Shown one piece after another: positions 27,762-37,671 of a stretch of 64,000 nucleotides of DNA. Source of the DNA: Pseudooceanicola endophyticus (lineage in GTDB: Bacteria > Pseudomonadota > Alphaproteobacteria > Rhodobacterales > Rhodobacteraceae); NCBI RefSeq assembly GCF_018760365.1, contig NZ_JAHIAB010000006.1, positions 62,001 to 126,000 on the forward strand, read 5' to 3'. The translations under genes and the position numbers were made by a program. Below the pieces are notes generated by a model that saw nothing but the letters and a program-made list of their open reading frames with translations, did no database searches and had not been told where the DNA came from. Position 1 is the first letter of the stretch. Each line of letters starts with the position of its first letter.

Positions 27762-28897
27762 GCTATCTAGAGTACCGGGTCAAGACGACCCCGACCGGCT
27801 TCCGCAAGATCCTCTACCTGAACTGGCCGCTGGCGCTGCTGCTGACGGCGGTCGCCTCGGTGGGCTTCCTGCAGCTCTACTCGGTGGCCGGCGGCAATAT
27901 CGGCCGCTGGGCGGAACCCCAGATGGAGCGTTTCGGCCTGGGCCTGGCGGTGATGTTCATCGTCGGCATGGTGCCGGTCTGGTTCTGGCGCAACATCTCG
28001 GGTCTGGCCTATGCGATATCGCTGGTGCTGCTGATCGCGGTCGAGATGTTCGGCACCATCGGCATGGGGGCGCAGCGCTGGATCGACATCGGCTTCATGC
28101 AGCTGCAACCCTCCGAGCTGATGAAGATCTCCCTCGTGATGTTCCTGGCCGCCTATTACGACTGGCTGCCGCAGCGCAAGGTCAGCCATCCGTTCTGGGT
28201 GCTGATCCCGGTGCTGATCATCCTAGTGCCGACCTTCCTGGTGATCAAGCAGCCCGACCTCGGCACCGCGATCCTGCTGCTGACCGGGGGCGGCGCGGTG
28301 ATGTTCCTGGCCGGTGTCCACTGGGCCTATTTCGCCACCGTCATCGGCGCCGCCGTCGGCCTCGTCTGGACCGTCTTCGAAAGCCGCGGCACCAGCTGGC
28401 AGCTGCTGCACGACTACCAGTTCCGCCGCATCGACACCTTCCTGGACCCCTCGAAGGATCCGCTCGGCGCGGGCTACCACATCACCCAGTCGAAGATCGC
28501 CCTCGGCTCGGGCGGCTGGACGGGACGCGGCTACATGCAGGGCACCCAGTCGCGGCTGAACTTCCTGCCCGAAAAGCACACCGACTTCATCTTCACCTCG
28601 CTGGCCGAGGAATTCGGCTTCATCGGCGGGATCTCCCTGCTGACGCTCTACGCGCTGATCATCCTGTTCTGCATCCACTCCGCCATGAGCAACCAGAACC
28701 GCTATGCGGCGCTGCTGACGCTGGGCGTGGCGGTGACCTTCTTCCTGTTCTTCGCGGTCAACATGTCGATGGTGATGGGGCTGGCGCCGGTGGTCGGCGT
28801 GCCGCTGCCGCTGGTCAGCTACGGCGGATCGGCCATGCTGGTGCTGATGCTGGCCTTCGGACTGGTGCAAAGCGCCCACGTCCACCGCCCGCGCTAG
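27758..28897 (+). CDS. rodA: RodA, SEDS-family peptidoglycan glycosyltransferase
   Basis: RodA polymerises glycan strands in partnership with PBP2. The 379-residue protein has about ten helices and SEDS signatures: LQPSELMKISLVMFLAAYYD, KQPDLGTAILLL, FLPEKHTDFIFTSLAEEFGF and the C-terminal LPLVSYGGSAMLVLM. Its start overlaps the mrdA stop (ATGA). It is the last gene of the mreB cluster; the next gene starts 64 bases on with its own ribosome site. Confidence 0.97.
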   Translation: MSYLEYRVKTTPTGFRKILYLNWPLALLLTAVASVGFLQLYSVAGGNIGRWAEPQMERFGLGLAVMFIVGMVPVWFWRNISGLAYAISLVLLIAVEMFGTIGMGAQRWIDIGFMQLQPSELMKISLVMFLAAYYDWLPQRKVSHPFWVLIPVLIILVPTFLVIKQPDLGTAILLLTGGGAVMFLAGVHWAYFATVIGAAVGLVWTVFESRGTSWQLLHDYQFRRIDTFLDPSKDPLGAGYHITQSKIALGSGGWTGRGYMQGTQSRLNFLPEKHTDFIFTSLAEEFGFIGGISLLTLYALIILFCIHSAMSNQNRYAALLTLGVAVTFFLFFAVNMSMVMGLAPVVGVPLPLVSYGGSAMLVLMLAFGLVQSAHVHRPR

Positions 28898-28961
28898 GTC
28901 TTCCGGTTGCCCCTGCGGCGCGCCCTGCTAGGGTCGCGCCGATCCGGCCAAGGAAAGATAT

Positions 28962-29894
28962 ATGATCAACGTTCTCTTCGCCTCCCGCTCCCCGGGATGG
29001 GACAGCTACGAGGCCCCCCTGCGCGCCGCCTTCGACCGCGCCGGCCTCTCCGACATCGACCTGCGCACCGACCACGCCCCCGAAACGGTGGACTACATCG
29101 TCTACGCGCCGAAATCCGACCTTCAGGACTTCACCCCCTACGTGAACTGCAAGGCGGTGCTCAGCCTCTGGGCCGGGGTCGAGAAGATCGTGCCCAACAC
29201 CACCCTCATCCAGCCGCTGTGCCGGATGGTCGATCCGGGCATGACCTCGGGGATGGTGGAATGGGTGACCGGCCATGCGCTGCGCCATCACCTCGACATC
29301 GACTTCTTCCTCGATCACCAGTCGGGCGAATGGATCCAGAAGGTGCCGCCGCTGGCGCAGGAACGCCCCGTGACCGTGCTGGGCCTCGGAGAGCTGGGCC
29401 AGGCCTGCGCGAAATCCCTCGCCCGCCTCGGCTTCCCCGTCACCGGCTGGAGCCGCACCCCGAAGGAGGTTTCAGGCCTCACCACCCTCTCCGGCCCCGA
29501 GGGGCTGAAACAGGCGCTCTCCAGCGCGCAGATCCTGGTGCTGCTGCTGCCCCTGACCGAGGGCACCCGCGACCTGATCAATGCCGAGACCCTGGCCCTG
29601 CTGCCCAAGGGCGCCTGCCTGCTGAACCCCGGGCGCGGCCCCCTCGTGGTCGATGCCGATCTGGTGGCGGCGCTCGACAGCGGCCAGCTCCACCGCGCCA
29701 CCCTCGACGTCTTCCGAGAGGAACCGCTGCCCCGCGACCACCCGTTCTGGGGCCATCCCCGGATCACCGTCAGCCCCCATATCGCCGCCGAGACCCGCGC
29801 CCTCACCGCCGCCCGGGTGATCGCGGAGAACATCCGCCGCGGCGAGGCCAAGGAGCCCTTCCTCTACCAGGTCGACCGCACCCGCGGTTACTGA
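28962..29894 (+). CDS. ghrA: Glyoxylate/hydroxypyruvate reductase, GhrA type
   Basis: A 310-residue D-2-hydroxyacid dehydrogenase. It has the Rossmann motif VLGLGELGQACAKSLARLGF, the NADP-type GWSRTPKE loop, LNPGRGPLVVDADL with the substrate/catalytic Arg, the catalytic Glu in FREEPLP, and SPHIAAETR with the catalytic His. The short N-terminal domain (VNCKAVLSLWAGVEKI) marks it as GhrA-like. It reduces glyoxylate to glycolate and hydroxypyruvate to glycerate. RBS AAGGAAAG. Convergent with proS. Confidence 0.9.
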   Translation: MINVLFASRSPGWDSYEAPLRAAFDRAGLSDIDLRTDHAPETVDYIVYAPKSDLQDFTPYVNCKAVLSLWAGVEKIVPNTTLIQPLCRMVDPGMTSGMVEWVTGHALRHHLDIDFFLDHQSGEWIQKVPPLAQERPVTVLGLGELGQACAKSLARLGFPVTGWSRTPKEVSGLTTLSGPEGLKQALSSAQILVLLLPLTEGTRDLINAETLALLPKGACLLNPGRGPLVVDADLVAALDSGQLHRATLDVFREEPLPRDHPFWGHPRITVSPHIAAETRALTAARVIAENIRRGEAKEPFLYQVDRTRGY

Positions 29895-29920
29895 GCCCCG
29901 AAGGCCGGGGCCCCCGCGCC

Positions 29921-30028
29921 CCGCCTTCATCTTTCCCCAAAAACGGGCTTCACAACGCCGCCACAGGCAAAAGGGGCAGGTCCTGCGCCCCGCCCCTTCA
30001 TCTTTCCCCAAATATGCCCGCCGGAGGC
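29921..30028. repeat. Two direct copies of the dispersed repeat core
   Basis: Both copies read CTTCATCTTTCCCCAAA on the plus strand, near 29926 and 29996. The second continues ATATGCCCGCCGGAGGC, the reverse complement of the CATATTT core variant seen near 7265. The first is degenerate (AAAACGGGC in place of ATATGCCC). They lie between the convergent ghrA and proS genes. Confidence 0.7.
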
Positions 30029-30048
30029 GCCCTCCGGCAGCGCGACGC

Positions 30049-31386
30049 TCAGAGCGCGGCGTAGATCCCGGCAACCTTCTCGATCGCGGCCTCGGGGCTC
30101 AGTTCCTCGCTCTCGCCGGTGCGGCGGCAGGTCAGCTCGACCACGCCGGCCTTCAGGCCGCGCGGACCCACGGTGATGCGCCAGGGCAGGCCGATCAGGT
30201 CCATGGTGGCGAACTTGCCGCCCGCGCGTTCGTTGCGGTCATCGTAAAGCGGCTCCAGCCCCTTGGCCTCGAAGGCCTTGTAAAGGCTCTCGCAGGCCGC
30301 ATCGGCCTCCTCGTCGCCCTGCTTGAGGTTGACGATGCCGACATGGAAGGGCGTGACGCCTTCCGGCCAGATGATGCCCTTGTCGTCGTGGTTGGCCTCG
30401 ATGATGGCGCCGATCAGGCGCGACACGCCGATCCCGTGGCTGCCCATGTGCACCGGCACCGGCTTGCCGTCCGGCCCCTGCACCGTGGCGCCCATGGCCT
30501 CGGAATACTTGGTGCCGAAGTAGAAGATCTGGCCGACCTCGATGCCGCGCGCGGTGCGGCGGCGCTCCTCGGGGACCTCGGCGAAGATCGCCTCGTCATG
30601 GGTCTCGTCGGTGCGGGCATAGCGCGAGGTGAACTCTTCCAGCACCGCCTGGCATTGCTCGCGCGAGTCGTAGTCGATCTCGCGGTCGCCGAAGGTCAGC
30701 TCGGTGATCTGGCTGTCATAGAACACTTCCGACTCGCCGGTTTCGGCCAGCACGAGGAACTCGTGGGTGTTCTCGCCGCCGATCGGGCCGGAATCCGCGC
30801 GCATCGGAATCGCCTGAAGCCCCATGCGCTCGTAGGTGCGCAGGTAGCTGACCAGGTGACGGTTGTAGGCGTGCAGCGCATCTTCCTGGGTCAGGTCGAA
30901 GTTGTAGCCGTCCTTCATGAAGAACTCGCGGCCACGCATGACGCCGAAGCGGGGGCGCATCTCGTCACGGAACTTCCACTGCACCTGGTACAGGGTCAGA
31001 GGCAGATCCTTGTAGCTGTTGACGTGGGCGCGGAAGATGTCGGTGATGGCCTCCTCGTTGGTCGGGCCATAGAGCATCTCGCGGTCCTGGCGGTCCTTGA
31101 AACGCAGCATCTCGGGGCCGTAGGCGTCGTAACGCCCGGATTCCCGCCACAGTTCTGCCGATTGCAGGGTCGGCATCAGCATCGGGATATGGCCCGCGCG
31201 GATCTGCTCCTCGTGGACGATGTTTTCCAGCTTGCGCAGGATCTTGAAGCCCATGGGCAGCCAGGAATAGATGCCCGCGGAGGACTGCTTGATCATGCCG
31301 GCCCGCAGCATCAGGCGGTGGCTGGCAATCTGCGCCTCGGCGGGCGTCTCCTTGAGAACGGGCAGGAAATAGCGCGACAGTCGCAT
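30049..31386 (-). CDS. proS: Prolyl-tRNA synthetase (short alphaproteobacterial form)
   Basis: ProS charges tRNA-Pro. At 445 residues this is the short form without the large editing insertion found in E. coli. Class II motifs are visible: motif 1 region [18 protein letters not shown], motif 2 [21 protein letters not shown], and motif 3 [18 protein letters not shown]-terminal anticodon-binding domain ([30 protein letters not shown]) follows. Loss of the editing domain means that alanyl-tRNA-Pro, if made, must be cleared by another protein. Confidence 0.97.
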   Translation of the reverse strand: MRLSRYFLPVLKETPAEAQIASHRLMLRAGMIKQSSAGIYSWLPMGFKILRKLENIVHEEQIRAGHIPMLMPTLQSAELWRESGRYDAYGPEMLRFKDRQDREMLYGPTNEEAITDIFRAHVNSYKDLPLTLYQVQWKFRDEMRPRFGVMRGREFFMKDGYNFDLTQEDALHAYNRHLVSYLRTYERMGLQAIPMRADSGPIGGENTHEFLVLAETGESEVFYDSQITELTFGDREIDYDSREQCQAVLEEFTSRYARTDETHDEAIFAEVPEERRRTARGIEVGQIFYFGTKYSEAMGATVQGPDGKPVPVHMGSHGIGVSRLIGAIIEANHDDKGIIWPEGVTPFHVGIVNLKQGDEEADAACESLYKAFEAKGLEPLYDDRNERAGGKFATMDLIGLPWRITVGPRGLKAGVVELTCRRTGESEELSPEAAIEKVAGIYAAL

Positions 31387-31532
31387 GTCTCGGGGGCCTT
31401 TCAGCTTTGGTCCCAGCCGGTTTATTCAAGCGCGCGCGCCCCGGCAATGGCCTTCCGCCGCCTGCCGGGCCCCGATCTGCTTGAAAATCCGGGCCACCGA
31501 CGCATGATACTGGGAAAACCCGGAGATCCGCC

Positions 31533-32615
31533 TTGACCCTGCCCGTTCGCAAGCAACTGAAATACTGGGGCATCGCCGCCGCGGTCTTCCTCCTGATGAT
31601 GTGGTGGCTGGGCAGCGTGATCATGCCCTTCCTCCTGGGCATGGCGATCGCCTATTTCCTCGATCCCGTGGCCGACCGGCTGCAACGCCTTGGTGCCTCG
31701 CGCACGCTGGCGACCGCGATCATCACCCTGGGCGCCGTGGTGATCTTCGTGCTGCTGGCGCTGATGGTGGTGCCCGCCGGGCTGAACCAGGCGATCCAGC
31801 TGTTCGACACCGCGCCGCAGCTGTTCCAGAACCTCCAGAACTTCCTCAGCCGGCATTTCCCGGACCTCCAGAACCAGGATTCCGTCCTGCGAGAGAGCCT
31901 GTCCGCCGTGGGCAGCACCATCCAGTCCAAGGGCGGAGAGCTGCTGAACACCGCGCTCTCCTCGGTCGGCAGCTTCATCAACATCATGATGCTTTTCGTG
32001 ATCGTGCCGGTGGTGGCCTTCTACATGCTGTATGACTGGGACAACATGGTGGCCGAGATCGACTCGCTCTTGCCGCGCGACCATGCCCCCACGATCCGCC
32101 AGCTGGCCCGCGACATCGACAACACGCTGGCGGGCTTCATCCGCGGCATGGGGTCCGTCTGCCTGATCCTGGGCACCTATTACGCCATCGCGCTGATGCT
32201 GGCGGGCTTGCAGTTCGGTCTGGTGATCGGCGCCTTCGCCGGGCTGATCACCTTCATCCCCTACGTCGGCGCGCTGCTGGGCGGTGCGCTTGCCATCGGC
32301 ATCGCGCTGTTCCAGTTCTGGGGCGACTGGCTGCACATCGGCATCATCGCCGGCATCTTCGCCCTGGGCCAGGTGACCGAGGGCAACTTCCTGACGCCCA
32401 AGCTGGTCGGCGGTTCGGTCGGGCTGCACCCGGTCTGGCTGATCTTCGCGCTGTCGGTCTTCGGCACGCTGTTCGGCTTCGTCGGCATGTTGGCCGCCGT
32501 GCCGCTGGCCGCCGCCATCGGGGTGCTCGCGCGGTTCATGGTGCGCCAGTACACCGGCTCCAGCCTGTATCGCGGCACCACCCTGAAACCGGACGATCTG
32601 GACCAGCCCAACTGA
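31533..32615 (+). CDS. AI-2E/PerM-family permease
   Basis: A 360-residue membrane protein of the AI-2E transporter (PerM/YdiK) family with about eight helices. Marks are VIMPFLLGMAIAYFLDPV, the periplasmic helical region SRHFPDL, LAGFIRGMGSVCLILGTYYAI, FIPYVGALLGGALAIG and GNFLTPKLVGGSVGLHPVWL. I use a TTG start preceded by GGAG; no suitable in-frame ATG with a ribosome site lies nearby. It is immediately upstream of hdaA (3 bases), so the two are coupled. The transported substrate is not known for most members. Confidence 0.85.
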   Translation: MTLPVRKQLKYWGIAAAVFLLMMWWLGSVIMPFLLGMAIAYFLDPVADRLQRLGASRTLATAIITLGAVVIFVLLALMVVPAGLNQAIQLFDTAPQLFQNLQNFLSRHFPDLQNQDSVLRESLSAVGSTIQSKGGELLNTALSSVGSFINIMMLFVIVPVVAFYMLYDWDNMVAEIDSLLPRDHAPTIRQLARDIDNTLAGFIRGMGSVCLILGTYYAIALMLAGLQFGLVIGAFAGLITFIPYVGALLGGALAIGIALFQFWGDWLHIGIIAGIFALGQVTEGNFLTPKLVGGSVGLHPVWLIFALSVFGTLFGFVGMLAAVPLAAAIGVLARFMVRQYTGSSLYRGTTLKPDDLDQPN

Positions 32616-32618
32616 GCC

Positions 32619-33332
32619 ATGGCCGCCGCCGACGATCCGTCCCCGCAACGCCCGCTTGATCTGCCCGCCCCCGCGGCGGCGATGGGGCGGGCGGATTTCA
32701 TCCTCGGGCCCGGCAACCGGATCGCCTTCGCGCTGCTGGAAAGCTGGCCGATGGGCTGGGCGGCGGGAAAGCTGGCGCTGTGCGGGCCGCCCGGGTCCGG
32801 CAAGACCCACCTGACCCGGATCTGGGCCACCGACAGCCGCGCCACCGTGCTGCCCGCCCGGGCGTTGCCCGGGGCCGATATCGCCGCCCTGGCCCACGGG
32901 CCCGTCGCGGTGGAGGACGTGGCCCGGATCGCCGGGCACCCCGCCCCGGAAGAGGCGCTGCTGCACCTGCACAACCTGCTGCTGGCCGAGGGGCAGACCC
33001 TGCTGGTCACCGACCGGCTGCCCCCGGCGCGCTGGCCCTTGCGGTTGCCGGACCTGGCCAGCCGGATGCAGGCCTGCCCGGTCGTCAAGCTCGAGGCCCC
33101 CGACGACCGGCTGCTGGGCGGCCTGCTGGTCAAGCTGTTCGCCGATCGCCAGATCCTGCCCGCCAAGGACGTGATCCCGTTCCTGCTGGTGCGGATGGAG
33201 CGCTCCTTCGAGGCGGCGCGCCGGATCGCAGCCGCGCTCGACGCCCAATCCCTGGCCGAGCAGCGCCCGGTCACCCGGGCCATGGCGGCGCGGGTCCTCG
33301 CACGGCTGGATAATGACCCGCCGCAGTCCTAG
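32619..33332 (+). CDS. hdaA: DnaA-inactivating AAA+ protein HdaA
   Basis: A 237-residue DnaA-related AAA+ protein without the DnaA DNA-binding domain. It starts with a short Pro-rich tail, then a Walker A GPPGSGKTHL near residue 60, a degenerate Walker B (VAVEDVARIAG) and a sensor region LRLPDLASRMQACPVVKLEAPDD. In Caulobacter and relatives HdaA, together with the sliding clamp, stimulates ATP hydrolysis by DnaA and prevents re-initiation. Position between an AI-2E permease and ppk is the usual alphaproteobacterial arrangement. Confidence 0.88.
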   Translation: MAAADDPSPQRPLDLPAPAAAMGRADFILGPGNRIAFALLESWPMGWAAGKLALCGPPGSGKTHLTRIWATDSRATVLPARALPGADIAALAHGPVAVEDVARIAGHPAPEEALLHLHNLLLAEGQTLLVTDRLPPARWPLRLPDLASRMQACPVVKLEAPDDRLLGGLLVKLFADRQILPAKDVIPFLLVRMERSFEAARRIAAALDAQSLAEQRPVTRAMAARVLARLDNDPPQS

Positions 33333-33345
33333 ACTGCCGGGAACG

Positions 33346-33360
33346 TTAAGAGTCCGTTAC
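33346..33360 (+). promoter_or_regulatory. CtrA-like box TTAA-N7-TTAC before ppk, overlapping a GANTC site
   Basis: The two half-sites are spaced as in CtrA binding sites (consensus TTAA-N7-TTAA; one mismatch). The spacer contains GAGTC, a CcrM methylation sequence. It lies 23 bases before the ppk start, where it could overlap a promoter. Single-site calls of this type are error-prone. Confidence 0.3.
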
Positions 33361-33382
33361 ATTTGCCTGCAAGAAGCGCCCC

Positions 33383-35563
33383 ATGATCGACGCAGATTTC
33401 CTCAATACCCCCGTCCCGGCCCCGGTCACCCTGCCGGACCTGGACCCGACCGCGCCGGCGCGCTTCTTCAACCGTGAACTCAGCTGGCTGGGCTTCAACT
33501 GGCGCGTGCTGGAAGAGGCCGAGAACCCCGGCGTGCCGCTTCTGGAACGGCTGCGCTTCCTGTCGATCAGCGCCACCAACCTGGATGAATTCTACACCGT
33601 GCGCGTCGCCGGCCTGCGCGAACTGGCCAAGGCCGGCAACACCAACCCCTCGATCGACGGGCTGACCCCGGCAGAGCAGCTGGTGCGCATCAACGAGAAC
33701 GCCCGCTGCCTGATGGAGCGCCAGCAGGGCGTGCTGCGCGCCCTGCGCGGGCTGATGCAGGGTGAAGGCATCGCCATCCTGACCAGCGAGGACCTGACCG
33801 AGGCGGATCTGGACTTTCTCGGCACCTATTTCCTGCAAAAGGTCTTCCCGGTGCTCTCGCCGCTGGCCATCGACCCGGCGCATCCCTTCCCCTTCATTCC
33901 CAACATGGGCTTCTGCCTGGCGCTGCAGCTGGAACGCAAGCGCGACCGCCGCCCCCTGCAGGCGCTGCTGCCGATCCCGGCCCAGATCGACCGTTTCGTC
34001 GCCCTGCCCTCCGAGCCCGGGCAGAACCGCTTCCTGCCGCTGGAAGAGCTGCTGAAGGTGCATCTGGAACGGCTGTTCCCCGGCTATCGCGACATCGGCG
34101 CCTGCACCTTCCGGGTGCTGCGCGACAGCGACCTCGAGGTCGAGGAAGAGGCCGAGGACCTGGTGCGCGAATTCGAGACCGCCCTGAAGCGCCGCCGCCG
34201 CGGCGAGGTGGTGCGGCTGAAGATCTCCTCCGGGGCGCCCGAGCCGCTGAAGACCGTCATCATGCGCGAGCTGAAGGTCTGGGGCGACGAGGTGATCGAG
34301 GTCGACGGGCTGATCGGCATCTCGGCGCTCTCGGAGCTGGTGCTGGACTCGCGCCCCGACCTGCTCTGGCCCAAGTTCACCCCCCGCGTGCCGGAACGCG
34401 TCCAGGATCACGAGGGTGACGTCTTCGCGGCGATCCGCCAGAAGGACATGCTGCTGCACCACCCCTACGAGACCTTCGACATGGTGGTGCGCTTCCTCCA
34501 GCAGGCGGCGCGGGACCCCGACGTGCTGGCGATCAAGCAGACGCTCTACCGGACCTCGAAGGACAGCCCCATCGTCGAGGCGCTCTGCGAGGCAGCCGAG
34601 GACGGCAAGTCGGTGACCGCGCTGGTCGAGCTGAAGGCGCGTTTCGACGAGGCCGCCAATATCCGCCAGTCGCGCCGGCTGGAACGCTCCGGCGCCCATG
34701 TGGTCTACGGTTTCGTCGACTGGAAGACCCATGCCAAGATCTCCAGCGTGGTGCGCCGCGAAGGCGACCGGCTGGTCACCTACACCCATTTCGGCACCGG
34801 CAATTACCACCCGATCACCGCGCGGATCTACACCGACCTGTCCTTCTTCACCTGCGAGGAAGAGCTGGGCCGCGATGCCACCCGGGTCTTCAACTACCTC
34901 TCGGGCTATGCCCAGCCGGAACGGCTGGAGACGCTCTCGATCTCGCCTCTGACGCTGAAGGACGACCTGATCCGGATGATCGGAGAGGAGGCGGATCATG
35001 CCCGTGCCGGGCGCCCGGCGCAGATCTGGGCCAAGATGAATGCGCTGATTGAGCCCGACGTGATCGACGCGCTCTATGCTGCCGGCCAGGCCGGGGTGAA
35101 GATCGACCTGGTGATCCGGGGCATTTGCGGCCTGAGGCCCGGGATCGCGGGGCTGTCGCCCAACATCCGGGTGAAAAGCATCGTCGGGCGGTTCCTGGAA
35201 CACAGCCGCATCGTGTGCTTTGGCAATGGCGGCGGGCTGCCCTCGAAGGAGGCGCGGGTGTTCTTCTCTTCCGCCGACTGGATGGGGCGCAACCTCAACC
35301 GCCGGGTCGAGACCCTGGTCGAGGCCAAGAACCAGACCGTGAAGGACCAGATCGTCCGCCAGATCATGGCCGCCAACCTGCACGACCAGGAACAGAGCTG
35401 GGTGATGCAGCCCGACGGCCAGTTCCTGCGCGCCGATTTCCCGCGCGACGGAACCGCCTTCAACTGCCACCGTTTCTTCATGGAGAACCCCTCGCTGTCC
35501 GGGCGCGGCAGTGCCGGTGCGGCGGATGTGCCCGAATTGACACGGGAACTTCAGGCCGGTTGA
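33383..35563 (+). CDS. ppk1: Polyphosphate kinase 1
   Basis: PPK1 makes polyphosphate from ATP and runs in reverse under some conditions. The 726-residue protein has the N domain ([19 protein letters not shown]), the H domain, and two phospholipase-D-like C domains. The autophosphorylated His is likely in [18 protein letters not shown] (about residue 470), with the Arg/Lys-rich [13 protein letters not shown] upstream and [17 protein letters not shown] near the C-terminus. It is paired with the exopolyphosphatase gene 51 bases downstream. Confidence 0.97.
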   Translation: MIDADFLNTPVPAPVTLPDLDPTAPARFFNRELSWLGFNWRVLEEAENPGVPLLERLRFLSISATNLDEFYTVRVAGLRELAKAGNTNPSIDGLTPAEQLVRINENARCLMERQQGVLRALRGLMQGEGIAILTSEDLTEADLDFLGTYFLQKVFPVLSPLAIDPAHPFPFIPNMGFCLALQLERKRDRRPLQALLPIPAQIDRFVALPSEPGQNRFLPLEELLKVHLERLFPGYRDIGACTFRVLRDSDLEVEEEAEDLVREFETALKRRRRGEVVRLKISSGAPEPLKTVIMRELKVWGDEVIEVDGLIGISALSELVLDSRPDLLWPKFTPRVPERVQDHEGDVFAAIRQKDMLLHHPYETFDMVVRFLQQAARDPDVLAIKQTLYRTSKDSPIVEALCEAAEDGKSVTALVELKARFDEAANIRQSRRLERSGAHVVYGFVDWKTHAKISSVVRREGDRLVTYTHFGTGNYHPITARIYTDLSFFTCEEELGRDATRVFNYLSGYAQPERLETLSISPLTLKDDLIRMIGEEADHARAGRPAQIWAKMNALIEPDVIDALYAAGQAGVKIDLVIRGICGLRPGIAGLSPNIRVKSIVGRFLEHSRIVCFGNGGGLPSKEARVFFSSADWMGRNLNRRVETLVEAKNQTVKDQIVRQIMAANLHDQEQSWVMQPDGQFLRADFPRDGTAFNCHRFFMENPSLSGRGSAGAADVPELTRELQAG

Positions 35564-35614
35564 CCGCGCCCCGGCTGCGCGGGCATAACCGGGTCAGCTA
35601 CAAGAGGTCTGCCC

Positions 35615-37168
35615 ATGGATGGAGACAACGTTCAGCAAGCCCCGGACTGGGGGCCGTTCGGGCGTCCGCTCTTCAACGACCCGAAGACCCGCGCGCTGAC
35701 GCGGGTCGGCGTTGTGGATGTGGGTTCGAATTCCGTGCGCATGGTGGTCTTCGACGGCGCGGCGCGCAGTCCGGCCTATTTCTTCAATGAAAAGATCATG
35801 TGCGGACTGGGTGCCGGCCTGTCGGAAACCGGCCGGCTGAACCCCGAGGGGCGCCGCCGCGCGCTGGCCGCGATCCACCGCTTCCAGCTGCTGGCGGCCG
35901 GCATGGATGCCGCACCCCTGACCACCGTCGCCACCGCCGCCGTGCGCGAAGCCAGTGACGGGCCCGAATTCATCGCCGAGGTGTTCCAGAAGACCGGCCT
36001 GAAGATCCACGTGATCGACGGGCGCGAAGAGGCGCGGCTGTCGGCGCAGGGCGTGCTGCTGGGCTGGCCGGGCTCCTACGGGCTGGTCTGCGACATCGGC
36101 GGCAGCTCCATGGAGATCGCGCGGATCCGCGACGGAAAGGTCGGAGAGCGCGAGACCTCTCAGCTGGGGCCGCTGAAGCTTCAGGACGTGCCCGGGGGCA
36201 AGAAGGGCCGCAAGGACTACATCAAGGCCGAGGTCGAGAAGCTGGCCTCGGTCATCGGGCTGGACCGCAACCGGCTGTTCCTGGTCGGCGGCAGCTGGCG
36301 CGCCATCGCCCGCATCGACATGGAACGGCGCGGCTACCCGCTGCATGTGCTGCACGAATACCGCATGAGCACCACCGCGATCCGCGAGACGGTGAAGTTC
36401 ATCGAAGGCGAGGACCTCGATGCGCTGCGCAAGCGCTGCAACATCTCGAATTCCAGAATGTCGCTGGTGCCGCTGGCCTGCGAGGTGCTGCTGGAGGTGC
36501 TGCGCCAGTTCAAGCCGCATGACATCGCCGTGTCCTCCTACGGGATCCGCGAGGGGATGCTGTACCAGCAGATGCCCCAGGACCTGCGCGACCGCGATCC
36601 GCTGATCGAATCCTGCCGCTTCGCGGAGCTTAAGGACAGCCGCCACCCCGGTTTCGGGCGCACGCTGTTCAACTTCATCCAGCCGATCTTCCGCCATGTC
36701 CGCCCCGAGCGGATGCGCCTGGTAAAGGCCGCCTGCCTGCTGCACGACGTCACCTGGCGCGCCCATCCCGACTACCGCGCCGAGGTCTGCTTCGACAATT
36801 CCACCCGCGCCAACCTGGGCGGGCTGCGCCATTCCGAACGGGTCTTCCTGGGGCTGGCCTTGCTGCACCGCTACAAGAACAAGCGCGAGGGCACCCAGTT
36901 CGAAGAGCTGATCGGCCTCCTGTCGGAAGACGACATCAAGCAGGCCGAGATTCTCGGCAAGGCGATGCGTTTCGGCGCGATGATCTGGCCCGAGAAGGAC
37001 GCCGGCATCGGCCAGCTGAACTGGTATCCGAAGAAGAAGGTGCTTGAGCTGGAACTGGCCGAAGCCGCCTGGCCGCTTTACGGAGAGGTCGCCGAGGCGC
37101 GCTTCAAGTCTCTGGCCAATGCGCTGGAGGCCGAGGTGGCCCTGAAGATGGCCCCCGCAAAGGAATGA
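35615..37168 (+). CDS. ppx: Exopolyphosphatase / guanosine pentaphosphatase
   Basis: Ppx removes terminal phosphate from polyphosphate and related members cleave pppGpp. The 517-residue protein has the ASKHA phosphate motifs DVGSNSVRMVVFDG near residue 30 and CDIGGSSMEIARI near 155, the EARLSAQG motif, and GIREGMLYQQMP. A C-terminal HD-type helical domain (LHDVTWRAHPDYR) follows. Synthesis and breakdown genes adjacent to each other allow polyphosphate turnover to be set from one locus. Confidence 0.95.
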   Translation: MDGDNVQQAPDWGPFGRPLFNDPKTRALTRVGVVDVGSNSVRMVVFDGAARSPAYFFNEKIMCGLGAGLSETGRLNPEGRRRALAAIHRFQLLAAGMDAAPLTTVATAAVREASDGPEFIAEVFQKTGLKIHVIDGREEARLSAQGVLLGWPGSYGLVCDIGGSSMEIARIRDGKVGERETSQLGPLKLQDVPGGKKGRKDYIKAEVEKLASVIGLDRNRLFLVGGSWRAIARIDMERRGYPLHVLHEYRMSTTAIRETVKFIEGEDLDALRKRCNISNSRMSLVPLACEVLLEVLRQFKPHDIAVSSYGIREGMLYQQMPQDLRDRDPLIESCRFAELKDSRHPGFGRTLFNFIQPIFRHVRPERMRLVKAACLLHDVTWRAHPDYRAEVCFDNSTRANLGGLRHSERVFLGLALLHRYKNKREGTQFEELIGLLSEDDIKQAEILGKAMRFGAMIWPEKDAGIGQLNWYPKKKVLELELAEAAWPLYGEVAEARFKSLANALEAEVALKMAPAKE

Positions 37169-37183
37169 TCCCGCCGCGCGGCG

Positions 37184-37594
37184 TCACAGATCGACCGAGC
37201 CGTCCTCGCGCTGACCGGGGACGGGCGGCAGGTACTGCGGCGCGCCCTCCTTGCGCTTGATCAGGATGTCGCCGTTGGGCAGCACCACCGGGGGCTCGTA
37301 GTTCGACAGGTCGCCGACCTTGCCGATGGCCTCTTTCAGGGCGGGGCCGAACTGCTGGAAGAACTCCATCACCTTGGGCCCGGCCTTGTCCGCCAGATCG
37401 CCCCAGCTGTCCGACAGCCCGTCCATGAACAGCTGCAAGCCGCGTTCCATCTTCGAAGGCCCCTTGTCCGGAGCGGCATCGGGCCCCGGCGCCCCGGGCG
37501 TGGCCTGCGGCGCGGGATCGGCGGGGACGTCCTGCGCCAGAACGGGCTGGGCAAGCGGCAGGGCAAGAAGCGTGACAAGGACGATGCGTTTCAT
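37184..37594 (-). CDS. Small secreted protein of unknown function, conserved in Rhodobacteraceae
   Basis: A 136-residue protein with a clear signal peptide (MKRIVLVTLLALPLAQPVLAQ, cleavage after AQ), a Pro/Ala linker and a helical segment (MERGLQLFMDGLSDSWGD). It ends with YEPPVVLPNGDILIKRK, a pattern I recognise from Rhodobacteraceae proteins often labelled AAA+ ATPase. There is no P-loop or any other ATPase motif here, so that label is wrong for this sequence. The likely location is the periplasm. It is 15 bases from, and convergent with, ppx. Confidence 0.75.
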   Translation of the reverse strand: MKRIVLVTLLALPLAQPVLAQDVPADPAPQATPGAPGPDAAPDKGPSKMERGLQLFMDGLSDSWGDLADKAGPKVMEFFQQFGPALKEAIGKVGDLSNYEPPVVLPNGDILIKRKEGAPQYLPPVPGQREDGSVDL

Positions 37595-37671
37595 GGCGCC
37601 AATATAGGCCCTTCCGGCGCCCGGCCAAAGCCCGGCGGCGATGACATGCCGACACATCTGCCGGAGCTTTC

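Noticed and set aside
29895-29913. GCCCCG-AAGGC-CGGGGC hairpin just after ghrA
   Set aside because: A real stem, but no T run follows, so I do not call it a terminator.
33329-35470. Minus-strand open frame of over 700 codons opposite ppk
   Set aside because: Shadow of polyphosphate kinase; no signatures on this strand.
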